36,704 nucleotides of DNA, from the NCBI GenBank assembly GCA_013813765.1, contig JACCRC010000502.1, positions 1-36,704 on the forward strand, in the 5' to 3' direction. The notes beneath the pieces are model-generated. The model saw only the letters and a program-made list of their open reading frames with translations, ran no database searches and had not been told where the DNA came from. Each line of letters begins with the position of its first letter. Within the stretch, counting starts at the first letter, position 1. This document shows positions 7,249-17,301 of this stretch, piece after piece. This DNA comes from Deltaproteobacteria bacterium (lineage in GTDB: Bacteria; Myxococcota_A; Polyangia; Haliangiales; Haliangiaceae). The translations under genes and the position numbers were made by a program.

Positions 7249-8160
7249 GTGAGCAGGACTCGCCAACTCATGGATGCGCTTCGGGATGAGCTCGGGTCGA
7301 GCGACCCGCTCCCGCCGGTTCCGGCGATGCCGCCGATCCCGGCTCCCCCTGCCCGGGTGTACTCGCCGCGGCCCGAGCGGAGCGCGTTCGCCGCCCAGGC
7401 CGCGCACCACACGACCGCCCTTGTGGGGATCGGGCACGTCGGCACCCGCTACGCGACCGACGTCGTCCTCCAGTTCCAGGCGGAGCTCGCGGTCGCCCAC
7501 GCGGCGGTTGGCGCCGAGCTGCCGGAGGGCTGGGCCGCGGACAACGGCTTCGTGGGGGTGTGCTCCCGCGTCACGTCTCACCGCGAGTTCCTGCTGCGGC
7601 CCGATCTCGGGCGGCGCTTGAGCGACACGTCGCTCGAGACCGTGCGCTCGCGCTGCGACAAGAACGTCGACGTCCAGATCATCGTCGCGGACGGCCTGTC
7701 GGCGGTCGCGTGCATGCAGACCGGCAAGGCGCTCCACGATGCGGTCGTCCGCGCGTGCTCTGCGCGCGGCCTCAAGACCGGCACGCCGATCGCCGCTCGA
7801 TTCGCGCGCGTGTGGCTCGAGGACGAGATCGGCCAGGAGGTCAACGCGAAGGTCGCGATGATCCTCCTCGGCGAGCGCCCCGGTCTCGGCACCGGCGACG
7901 GACTGTCCGCCTACGTCGTGTACGCGCCGAAGCTCGGCAACACCGACGGTGATCGGAACATGATCTCGAACATCCACCTGCGCGGCATCATCCCCGACGA
8001 CGCGGCCGAGCGGCTCGCAGCGCTCGCGTCGGCGATGATCGAGCAGCGGTCCAGCGGCGTCACGCTCGACCTCGGTCGGCTGGGCGAGGTCAGCGGCGGC
8101 CGCGGTTATCGAGCGCCGCAAGTACGACAGCGGCTCGTCGCCGGCGGAGAGCCCACGTGA
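7249..8160 (+). CDS. eutC: Ethanolamine ammonia-lyase small subunit
   Basis: The 303-residue product is the cobalamin-binding partner of EutB. A Pro-rich N-terminal extension (about 20-40) precedes the conserved domain. Diagnostic blocks are RPDLGRRL (117-124), DVQIIVADGLS (141-151), GLKTGTP (174-180), LLGERPGLG (206-214), AYVVYAP (221-227) and SNIH (240-243). Length is close to the roughly 295 residues of E. coli EutC. The start is the GTG at 7249; an in-frame ATG at 7270 is an alternative that loses seven residues. The Cys that precedes ISNIH in E. coli is Met here. A C-terminal tail of about 25 residues goes beyond the usual end. The TGA overlaps the GTG of eutL by 4 bases, so the two are translationally coupled. 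Confidence 0.95.
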   Translation: MSRTRQLMDALRDELGSSDPLPPVPAMPPIPAPPARVYSPRPERSAFAAQAAHHTTALVGIGHVGTRYATDVVLQFQAELAVAHAAVGAELPEGWAADNGFVGVCSRVTSHREFLLRPDLGRRLSDTSLETVRSRCDKNVDVQIIVADGLSAVACMQTGKALHDAVVRACSARGLKTGTPIAARFARVWLEDEIGQEVNAKVAMILLGERPGLGTGDGLSAYVVYAPKLGNTDGDRNMISNIHLRGIIPDDAAERLAALASAMIEQRSSGVTLDLGRLGEVSGGRGYRAPQVRQRLVAGGEPT

Positions 8161-8810
8161 TCCTCGAGCGCATCATCCCGACGGTGCTGAGCGTGCGGCG
8201 GATCCTCCGGGCGGATCCGGCACTGGTCAAAGCGTATGGCGGCGACCCGGAGAAGCACACGTCGCTCGGCCTCGTGACCTGCGATCAGGACGACGCGATG
8301 TACGTCGCGCTCGACGAGGCAACGAAGCACGCGCAGGTGGACGTGATCTTCGCGCGCAGCTTCTACGCAGGCGCGGCTCACGCGAGCGGCCGCCTGTCCG
8401 GAGAGATCCTCGGCGTGATCGGAGCAACGGAGCCCGAGGCGATCGAGAACGGGCTCGATGCGCTGCTGCGCTGCCTGGAGCACGACGCGTGCTTCTACGA
8501 CGCCGATGGCAAGCGCACGGTCACCGTGTTCCCGCACGTGATCGCCTCGCTCGGCGAGTACCTGTCGAAGGAAGCGGGCCTCGCTCCCGGCACGCCGATG
8601 GCGTACCTCGTGGCACCGCCGATCGAGGCGACGATCGGGCTCGATGCGGCGCTCAAGGCCGCCGAGGTTCGCGCTGTGAGAGTGCAGCCGCCGCCGACGG
8701 AGACGAACTTTGCCTGCGCGTGGCTGACCGGCGATCTCGATGCGTGCGAGGCCGCGGCGGTCGCCTATGCCGCGGCTGTGGTCGACGTCGCCGCTCAACC
8801 GCGTCGCTAG
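8157..8810 (+). CDS. eutL: EutL-type tandem-BMC microcompartment shell protein
   Basis: EutL forms trimers of two fused BMC domains with a gated pore in the ethanolamine microcompartment shell. The 217-residue product matches E. coli EutL (219) along its length: SLGLV near 36-40, DEATK, ARSFYAGAAH at 66-75, PMAYLVAPPIEAT, and PPPTETN towards the end. The acidic residues Asp45, Asp46 and Glu83 fall at the same numbers as in E. coli by my manual alignment. The start is a GTG overlapping the eutC stop. No other shell gene (single-BMC hexamer or pentamer vertex) and no encapsulation-type neighbour is in the window. The protein may be part of a shell encoded elsewhere, or act alone with EutBC; published EutL structures report ethanolamine and cobalamin binding, which would suit the latter. 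Confidence 0.93.
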   Translation: MILERIIPTVLSVRRILRADPALVKAYGGDPEKHTSLGLVTCDQDDAMYVALDEATKHAQVDVIFARSFYAGAAHASGRLSGEILGVIGATEPEAIENGLDALLRCLEHDACFYDADGKRTVTVFPHVIASLGEYLSKEAGLAPGTPMAYLVAPPIEATIGLDAALKAAEVRAVRVQPPPTETNFACAWLTGDLDACEAAAVAYAAAVVDVAAQPRR

Positions 8811-8977
8811 GCGTGGCCGCAACGCACGCGAGGCTCACTACAACTGGCTGTGACCGCGTGGCGCAGCGGCTACTCGACCAGCCAGAGCGCGTAAACGCTC
8901 GCACGCACTAGGCTCCTGGATTCGTGACAGGAGCTCGCGCGCGCGGACACGGCATAACGCTTGCCTATCGCGCGCGC

Positions 8978-10672
8978 ATGATGATGCACCGCATCCTGAC
9001 GTTCGCGTCGGGACTACTCCTAGCTTCGACTGCCCTCTCTGCCTGTATGTCTGACGAGAAGATCGAGCCCGTAAAGGGCGAGGTCGACGAGGAAGGACCG
9101 TCGTCTGATCCGACGTCCCTCCAGGGCCCGGCCAAGAGCGACCATTCCACGCAGGTCGTCGCGTACTCGAAGGAGTCCGCGCACCCCTACGCGAACAACC
9201 TCAACCAGACCTATGGGCTCGACCTCGCCGGCGTCCTGCCGTCGTGCGCGACCCAGGTGAAGTTGCACTTCTCGATGCTGCGCACCGAGGCCGGCTACGA
9301 CTACGTCGTCATCCGCAACGGCGCGGGCGCCGAGGTCCAGCGCTTCGATGGCAACCGTGACAACACCTGGACGAACTGGGTTCCGCTCAGCGCCACGAAG
9401 TCGATGAGCGTCAAGCTGACGAGCGATGGCTCGGTCACGCGCGATGGCTTCCGCATCGACTCGATCGAGTGGCAGGGTGCGGTCCCGTGCGCCGCGGCTC
9501 CGGAATACAACTGCGGCACCACCGGTGTCGATCTGCGCCGCCCCGCTCCGGCCTGCGGCTGCCGCGAGATCTCCCACTGCAGCCCGCTGTCGGGCATCAC
9601 CGTCACGCACTCGGTCGGCGGCGGCTTCACCGGTGAAGTCACGGGCAAGAAGCTCGTCGGTCTGAACCTGTCGACCACGCGCTTCACGCCCGCGGGCGGC
9701 GAGACCACGGAGCCGGCCGGAACGGTCGATGCGACGAAGCTCCGCGCGTTCTTGAACCGCATCGCGACCTACGACGTCCTCTACGGACCCGGCCGCGCCG
9801 AATCGGCGAACTGGACCGAGTGCTTCTCGGTCACCACCGATCAGGAGAGCGTCTCCTACTGCGCGCAGCAGGGCGACCACACCGCAGCGGTCACCGCGGC
9901 GATCACCGAGTTCAACGCGCTCAGCACCTGCGGCACCGGCGGCGGCACGACCTGCGGTGCCGGCAAGTTCTGCGACGCGAACGGCGAGTGCGCCGACCAG
10001 GGCTGCGTCTGCCCGGCGATCTACCAGCCGGTGTGCGGCACCAACGGCAAGACGTACTCGAACGGCTGCGCCGCGGGCTGCGCGAACGCCTCCGTCGCTC
10101 ACACCGGCGAGTGCGGCATCACGGGTGACCCGTGCGGCACGCCCGCCGGCCTCGCATGCCTCGATGGCTACAAGTGCAAGTACGCGAACGGCGCGCTGAC
10201 GGCGCCGCACGCGGACGCCGCCGGCACGTGCGTCGCGCAGAACTACTGCAACGTTCCGGCGGACTGCAACGGCCTGCCGCACATCGCGGTGCCGGGTCAG
10301 TGGACCTGCCCGAACAACACCTGCACCTGGCAGACGGGCCCCGCTCCGTGGAACCAGGTCGCTGGCTTCCGCTTCGAGACCGCGCACCCGTACGCGAACA
10401 ACGTCGCGCAGTGGTCGAACATGATCACGCTCCCGAGCGGTGCCACGAAGCTGCGCGTCATCACGGCCGGCGTGTTCGCTCTCGAGACGAACTACGACTT
10501 CCTCGAGGTCTGGACCTGGAACGGCACCGCGTGGACCCGTACCAAGCGGTACACCGGCCTCGCCGGTCCGTCGGCGAATGACGAGTTTGCCGGCAAGTAC
10601 TTCTACCTGAAGTTCGTCAGCGACAGCTCGGTCACTCGCGAGGGCTTCAACGTCATCGCCGAGTACAAGTAA
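8978..10672 (+). CDS. CUB-Kazal-CUB domain lipoprotein
   Basis: Three consecutive ATGs (8978, 8981, 8984) open a lipoprotein signal with lipobox LSAC and Cys23; I use the first, giving 564 residues, rather than the GTG at 8924. Two CUB-like domains flank the protein, at about 58-168 and 460-564. They share AHPYANN, YDY/YDFLEV and SD.SVTR.GF. Between them, residues 343-379 form a Kazal-type protease-inhibitor domain: CVCPAIYQPVCGTNGKTY then C364, C368 and C379 with the expected spacing. Kazal P1 would be Ala347, suggesting an elastase- or subtilisin-like target. The 170-320 and 380-450 segments are Cys-rich and unassigned. The protein is probably displayed on the envelope or outer surface. Inhibition is inferred from family, not shown. 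Confidence 0.88.
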   Translation: MMMHRILTFASGLLLASTALSACMSDEKIEPVKGEVDEEGPSSDPTSLQGPAKSDHSTQVVAYSKESAHPYANNLNQTYGLDLAGVLPSCATQVKLHFSMLRTEAGYDYVVIRNGAGAEVQRFDGNRDNTWTNWVPLSATKSMSVKLTSDGSVTRDGFRIDSIEWQGAVPCAAAPEYNCGTTGVDLRRPAPACGCREISHCSPLSGITVTHSVGGGFTGEVTGKKLVGLNLSTTRFTPAGGETTEPAGTVDATKLRAFLNRIATYDVLYGPGRAESANWTECFSVTTDQESVSYCAQQGDHTAAVTAAITEFNALSTCGTGGGTTCGAGKFCDANGECADQGCVCPAIYQPVCGTNGKTYSNGCAAGCANASVAHTGECGITGDPCGTPAGLACLDGYKCKYANGALTAPHADAAGTCVAQNYCNVPADCNGLPHIAVPGQWTCPNNTCTWQTGPAPWNQVAGFRFETAHPYANNVAQWSNMITLPSGATKLRVITAGVFALETNYDFLEVWTWNGTAWTRTKRYTGLAGPSANDEFAGKYFYLKFVSDSSVTREGFNVIAEYK

Positions 10673-10695
10673 ACAAGTAACAAGGTACCGACATC

Positions 10696-10734
10696 CCCCT
10701 ACCCCCCTGGTTGCAACGGGCATCGGGGGCGGGG
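10696..10734 (+). promoter_or_regulatory. Hairpin burying the ribosome-binding site of the PEGA kinase gene
   Basis: CCCC (10696-10699) and CCCCC (10702-10706) can pair with GGGG (10731-10734) and GGGGG (10725-10729) around a 2x1 internal loop, leaving an 18-base loop. The G-rich strand directly precedes the ATG at 10735 and is the only candidate ribosome-binding region, so folding would hide it. Confidence 0.4.
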
Positions 10735-12323
<1,589 letters not shown>

Positions 12324-12324
<1 letters not shown>

Positions 12325-13583
12325 TGCGCTTCCTGCTTCTCGTCGTTTGCGCGGTCGTACTGAGCGCACGCCCCGCCCTCGCCGATGATCGCGAAGAGGC
12401 GCGGAAGGCGTTCGCCGCCGGCCAGGCCGCCGACAAGTCCGAGGACTGGCAGACCGCGATCGAGCACTACCTCCGCGCGTACGATCTCGTGCCGCACCAC
12501 TTCGCGCTCTACAACATCGGCCGCGACTACGAGCGGCTCGGTCAGCTGCGCGAGGCGGCGACCTGGTATCAGCGCTACGTCGAGGCGGCGCCGCCGTCGG
12601 GAGATCGCGACAAGGTCCAGATCCTGCTCGGCGAGCTGAAGGTCCGGCCGGCAAAGCTGACCGTGAAGTCGACGCCATCGGGTGCGAAGGTGATCATCGA
12701 CGGGAAGAAGGTCGGCATCACACCGTTCACCGCACCGATCCGCGGCGGCGGGCACCGCGTCGCGGTGGAGCTCGACGGCGAGCGCGACGAGCGCGACGTG
12801 GCGCTCGAGTACGGCGAGCCCGAGACGGTGGAGCTCACGCTCAAGGCGGTGTCCCTGTCGCGGCCCCTGCCGCAGCGCAACGCTCCGCCGAGCAGCGCAC
12901 AGGGAATCCTCGTCGTTCGCGGTGATGTCCCCGGCGCGCTGATCACGATCAACGAGATGCCGGCGGGCACGGTGCCGATGTCGATCCCGATCGCCGAGGG
13001 GCAGCACAGGGTCAAGGTCACCTCGTTTGGCTACACGCCGTACGAGACCACGGCGTACGTCACGCGCGGCCTCGAGTCGTCGCTCGACGTGCAGATGACC
13101 AAGGGCGGTCTCGGCTCTGACGTCGCCGGCCCGAAGATCCAGATCGGGTACATGATCGGCACGGGTGCCGGTGTCGATCTGCAGGGCGACGGCGCGATCG
13201 TGCTCTTCGATTTTGGTGTGCGCGTCGGTCAGGGCGACGCGGTGATCCGGGTCGGCAAGGCGATCGGCCTCACCGCCGTCGACTTCCTCGTGCGCTGGGC
13301 GATCTTCAAGACGCGGCTCTCGCCGTATATCGGTGGCGGCTACTCGTACGTCGCGAGCAACGACGGCGCGGGCTCGTCGAGCTCCGGGGGTGGATCGGGC
13401 TGGGAGGTGGTCGCCGGGCTGAGGTTCGATCTCACCCGCGGCGCCGGCACGACGTTCTCGCTGATCGGCGAGGCCGGCGTGCGCACGTACTCGGGCATCT
13501 CGACCTCGAGCGGCGGTACCGACAGCGGTATCTTCGTCCCGTTCATGGGATCGCTACAGATAACGTTCGGTCGCACGCGATGA
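12324..13583 (+). CDS. TPR and double-PEGA protein with probable beta-barrel C-terminus
   Basis: The 419-residue protein has a signal peptide ending at about residue 20 (ALA|DD). TPR-like helices occupy about 22-105 (AFAAGQAADKSEDWQTAIEHY, ALYNIGRDYERLGQ). Two PEGA domains follow at about 110-172 (KSTPSGAKVIIDGKKVG) and 192-256 (RGDVPGALITINEMPAG). From about 270 on, alternating Gly/aromatic strands, a Ser/Gly-rich loop and the terminal SLQITFGRTR look like an outer-membrane barrel, though this is inferred from pattern only. It overlaps the kinase gene upstream and the MFS gene downstream (ATGA), so all three are probably one operon. Such proteins are common next to myxobacterial kinases; the precise role is unknown. 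Confidence 0.88.
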
Positions 13584-14935
13584 TCAGAAACCGGACAGCG
13601 ATCGTCGCGCTGCTCACCGGTCTGAACTTCCTCAACTACCTCGACCGCTTCATCGTCGCGGCGGTGCTGCCGCGCATCCAGGACGACCTCGTCCTGTCGA
13701 ACTTCGAGGGCGGCCTGCTCGCCACGGTGTTCCTGCTCGGCTACTTCCTGACCTCGCCGCTGTTCGGCAAGCTCGGCGACCGCGTGTCGCGCAAGCGGCT
13801 GATCGCGTTCGGCGTGATGACGTGGAGTGCGGCGACGATCGCGTCGGGTCTCGCGACGGATCTGACGACCCTGATCCTCGCGCGGATCGCCGTGGGTGTC
13901 GGCGAGGCCAGCTACGCGACGCTCGCGCCGACGATCATCGACGACATCTCGCCGCCGGAGAAGAAGGGCAAGATGCTCGCGATCTTCTTCCTCGCGGTTC
14001 CCGTCGGCTCCGCGCTCGGGTACCTGATGGGTGGCTACATCCAGGGCGTGTGGGGCTGGCGCGCGGCGTTCTTCGTCGGCGGCGGTCCCGGCATCGTGCT
14101 CGCGTTCGTGGTGCTCCTGATCCACGAGCCGGTGAGGACGCACCTCTCCGATGCGAAGCAGAAGCTGTCGGAGGTCATCGCGACGCTGTTCCGCATCCCT
14201 CTCTATCGGCGCGCGGTCTTCGGTTACTGCGCGCACACCGCCGCGATCGGTGCGTTCTCGTTCTGGGCGCCGACGTTCCTCTCCGCGCGGTTCTTCGATG
14301 ACCTGTCGCAGGCGCTGCCGCCGGGGCAGATGGCGGACATCATCGCGGCGAACACCACGCACTGGTGGTTCGACTGGAACGTGCCGTGGGCGATCAAGGA
14401 CTCGATCTCCTCGGGCGTGCTGAAGGGCGCCAACTTCTGGTTCGGTGTCGTCACGGTGGTCGCCGGTGCGATCGGCACGATCGTCGGAGGCCGCATGGCG
14501 GACCGGGCGATCCGCGGACTTCCGCCGGTGCCCGAGGGTTCGGATCACACGCACGTCGCGAACCGCATGGCCGCGAACGCGCAGCTCAGGGTGTGCGCGA
14601 TCGGCGTGATGATCGCGTTTCCGATGACGGCCGCGGCGTTCTTCGTGCCGTCCGCCTGGATGTTCTTCGCGATCGCCGGTCTCGCCGAGATCGGGCTGTT
14701 CCTGTCGACCGCGCCGATCAACGCGATCATGCTGCGCACCGCGCCGGTGTTCCTCCGCGCGAGCGCGATGGCCACCGCGATCTTCGCGATCCACCTGTTC
14801 GGCGATCTGTGGTCGCCGTCGCTGGTCGGTCTGTTCCTCGACCACCTGCCGATCACGCTCGCCATGATGGCGCTGCCGCTCGGGTTCGCGATCGCAGCGC
14901 TCGTGTGGTGGCCGCGGCCCAACGACGCTCGGTAG
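13580..14935 (+). CDS. MFS transporter, spinster-like
   Basis: The 451-residue protein is a polytopic major-facilitator transporter. NFLNYLDRFIVAAVLP in the first helix and GKLGDRVSRKR in the loop between helices 2 and 3 are MFS signatures. GVGEASYATLAPTIIDD in helix 4 is characteristic of the spinster-like branch, whose eukaryotic members move sphingolipids or lysolipids and whose bacterial substrates are mostly unknown. About twelve hydrophobic segments are visible, with a large loop near 235-270 containing TTHWWFDWNVPW. The ATG overlaps the stop of the PEGA/TPR gene by 4 bases. Linkage to a Ser/Thr kinase suggests, without proof, transport controlled by or informing envelope signalling. 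Confidence 0.93.
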   Translation: MIRNRTAIVALLTGLNFLNYLDRFIVAAVLPRIQDDLVLSNFEGGLLATVFLLGYFLTSPLFGKLGDRVSRKRLIAFGVMTWSAATIASGLATDLTTLILARIAVGVGEASYATLAPTIIDDISPPEKKGKMLAIFFLAVPVGSALGYLMGGYIQGVWGWRAAFFVGGGPGIVLAFVVLLIHEPVRTHLSDAKQKLSEVIATLFRIPLYRRAVFGYCAHTAAIGAFSFWAPTFLSARFFDDLSQALPPGQMADIIAANTTHWWFDWNVPWAIKDSISSGVLKGANFWFGVVTVVAGAIGTIVGGRMADRAIRGLPPVPEGSDHTHVANRMAANAQLRVCAIGVMIAFPMTAAAFFVPSAWMFFAIAGLAEIGLFLSTAPINAIMLRTAPVFLRASAMATAIFAIHLFGDLWSPSLVGLFLDHLPITLAMMALPLGFAIAALVWWPRPNDAR

Positions 14936-15031
14936 CAGCCCGCGCCGCCGGCCACCTCATCAGCCAGCTCCACCCAACCGCGTGGAGTCACACGACCCCA
15001 GCACGGCACATCCCTTGTAGTGCCAGCCCGC

Positions 15032-17284
15032 ATGCGCTTTGCCTTGCCGATTGGTCTGCTGCTCACGGTTGGTTGCACTGGGGTTGATGGGGATGCAAAG
15101 GACGACTCGTTCGGCGGCAAGGACGCGAAGAACGACGGCTCGTACTCCTCGCGCCAGCTCGCCGAGGTGCTGAAGCTCGTCAACGAGTCGACGACGACCG
15201 GCGACAAGCTCGCGGAGATCGGCCTCTCCGACGAGGCTGCACGCTCGATCATCCTCCATCGTGTCGGACCCGACCTCCAGCCCGGCACCGGCGACGACAA
15301 CATCTTCGATGACCTCGACGAGCTCGATGGCGTCGACTTCGTGGGCGCGCTCGCACTCGGCAAGCTCGTCTACTCGGTCGTTCCGCGCTGCGAGAACGAT
15401 CTGACCACGCGCCCGTTCATCGACGACCAGACCTTCACGGGGCCGAGCTCGGGCTGGGCGCGCGACAACGCGGAGGTCGAGGTCGTGCTCGGCGTGAAGG
15501 GCCTCACCGGCCAGCGACTGCGCGAGCTGCTGCTGACCACGAACGCCGAAGGCCGCACGCTGTACGAGCGCCTGCGCAAGAGCAAGGCGATGGAGGCGTT
15601 CACCTACGGCTTCCCGCTCGACGAGATTCCGTGGGACACGGATTCGCAGGCGGCGCGCGAGAAGATGCCGCTCGTCGCGCTCACGATCGAGCCCGATCGA
15701 TTCGCACCGAACGAGGAAGGCGTCCGCGAGATCACGCTCGGCACCGACCTCATGGACGACACGTACTACGACACGCACGCGTACTCGCTGCTCGGCAACG
15801 CGATCGAGCTGCGCGGCCGCGCACGCTGGGACAACGCGACCACGGTGCGGCGGCTCCTGATCGCCGCGAAGTTCGGCACGGAGATCGACGCCGACGGAAA
15901 CAAGGTCAACACCAAGGTCGACATCCGCAACGACAACGGCGCGTCGTTCGTGTCGAAGCTCGACGACGACGTCCGCCGCGGCAAGACGGCATGGAACGGC
16001 GGCGACGCGCCCGCGACCCCGATCCGCGGCGTCTACGAGCAGCTCGCGATGAAGAACGTGCTGCTGAACATCGGCACGCACAAGGGCGTGCTGCTCCTCG
16101 AGGCGCAGGCGCACCTGCGCTCGACCCGCAGCCGCTACCACATGAACGAGGCGAACACGCAGAGCCTCAAGGCGATCTACGCGAACGGCCGCACGCAAGT
16201 GCAGCGCGCGCTCGACGCGATCGCGAAGGCGAAGACCGCGAACATCATCCCGGCCAGCGCACGGGCACAGGTCGATGCGCTCGAGACGATGGGCCGCGCC
16301 ATCATCGATCGCTCGCTGCTCGTGTCGCGGATCAACGCGGCCGGCGGCAACGTCACCGCAGCGACCCTCGTCGAGCCGAACGCACTCCCCGGCGCGCCTG
16401 CCGACGCCGCCGCACTCGACAGGAACCGCGTCGTCGCCGAGACGATCAACACCGTGTTGCACGAGTTCGCGACCGCGCTCGACGATGCCGATCGCGTGAT
16501 CACCGACGCGGTCGACGAGGACTTCGATGACTACGCCGACACGTTCCGCGCGTGGCGGTCGAGCCTCGACATGAACATGGCCCGCAAGACGACGTGGGAC
16601 TCGTTCATGAGCTCGTACACGAGCCTGTCGACCGCGGCGAACCGCGCGAACGCGATCGCTCAGTTCAACGCGTACGGCGCGGAGCAAGACAACGACTTCG
16701 ACGCGCTCGACGACGCCGGCTGGACTCGCCTGGGCAACTACCTCGCGAAGATGTCGCTGTCGGTTGCCGAGCGGCAGATCGAGACCGCCGGCCTCGCGGG
16801 CCGCATGCTGTGGTTCGACACGGCGCGCGCGTTCTACGTGCCGCAGAGCTCGCGCGCGTTCTCGAACTTCATGATCGACACGACCGACATGACCGACATG
16901 CTGTCGAACCAGGAGTGGGGCACCATCCCCGAGGCCGAGCGCACGTTCGCCCAGCCGCTCCCCGCGACGAAGGTGTTCAACACGGTGCTCGTCAACGAGC
17001 TGCAGATCGAGCTCGGCATGGAGGCGGACTACGTCGCGCGACTCAAGGAGCTCGAGGCGGCGCTCGCCGCGAGCCCGAACGACGCCGGGATCAAGGCCCA
17101 GCTCGACGGCGCGCGCTTCGTGTGGACGCAGTACACCGGCGCGATGAAGGTGCTCGCCGAGCTCAAGGGTGAGAACATCATCAACCGCCTGAGGCGCGCT
17201 GGTGCCCCGAACACGATCACGTGGGCGGCTCCGCTGGACTCGAAGGGCAACACGGCCCTCAAGATCCTCTCCGACCGCGACTAG
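15032..17284 (+). CDS. Large lipoprotein with helix-hairpin-helix-like N-terminus (750 aa)
   Basis: I chose the ATG at 15032, which opens MRFALPIGLLLTVGC with lipidated Cys15; a GTG at 15020 adds four residues. Residues about 38-120 contain the pattern LAEVLKLVNESTT, then GLSDEAARSII, then ELDGVDFVGALALGKL, which resembles a helix-hairpin-helix module seen in other envelope proteins of this lineage. Residues about 145-310 include DDTYYDTHAYSLL, AIELRGRARWDN and LLIAAKFG, an order reminiscent of CYTH/triphosphate-tunnel folds (a DTxxxxLxxxGxxLRxR pattern). That is suggestive only. The rest is long helical sequence with no recognised family. It ends 17 bases before the start of the kinase gene and may be cotranscribed with it. 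Confidence 0.88.
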   Translation: MRFALPIGLLLTVGCTGVDGDAKDDSFGGKDAKNDGSYSSRQLAEVLKLVNESTTTGDKLAEIGLSDEAARSIILHRVGPDLQPGTGDDNIFDDLDELDGVDFVGALALGKLVYSVVPRCENDLTTRPFIDDQTFTGPSSGWARDNAEVEVVLGVKGLTGQRLRELLLTTNAEGRTLYERLRKSKAMEAFTYGFPLDEIPWDTDSQAAREKMPLVALTIEPDRFAPNEEGVREITLGTDLMDDTYYDTHAYSLLGNAIELRGRARWDNATTVRRLLIAAKFGTEIDADGNKVNTKVDIRNDNGASFVSKLDDDVRRGKTAWNGGDAPATPIRGVYEQLAMKNVLLNIGTHKGVLLLEAQAHLRSTRSRYHMNEANTQSLKAIYANGRTQVQRALDAIAKAKTANIIPASARAQVDALETMGRAIIDRSLLVSRINAAGGNVTAATLVEPNALPGAPADAAALDRNRVVAETINTVLHEFATALDDADRVITDAVDEDFDDYADTFRAWRSSLDMNMARKTTWDSFMSSYTSLSTAANRANAIAQFNAYGAEQDNDFDALDDAGWTRLGNYLAKMSLSVAERQIETAGLAGRMLWFDTARAFYVPQSSRAFSNFMIDTTDMTDMLSNQEWGTIPEAERTFAQPLPATKVFNTVLVNELQIELGMEADYVARLKELEAALAASPNDAGIKAQLDGARFVWTQYTGAMKVLAELKGENIINRLRRAGAPNTITWAAPLDSKGNTALKILSDRD

Positions 17285-17301
17285 GGGATACTCTCTTCCC
17301 A

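Noticed and set aside
8811..8977. tRNA or terminator after eutL
   Set aside because: No cloverleaf could be formed and no stem with a T-run was found; the stretch appears to be plain intergenic sequence.
1..10672. Kazal-domain lipoprotein as the dedicated inhibitor of the two trypsins
   Set aside because: The predicted Kazal P1 residue is Ala, unsuited to proteases with Asp in the S1 pocket, and the genes are 7 kb apart with other loci between them.
9020..10723. Minus-strand open frame of 567 codons
   Set aside because: Antisense to the clearly domain-bearing CUB-Kazal-CUB gene; composition is Arg/Val/Ala/Gly low-complexity.
14960..16687. Minus-strand open frame of 575 codons
   Set aside because: Antisense to the 750-residue lipoprotein gene; biased composition, no recognisable family.
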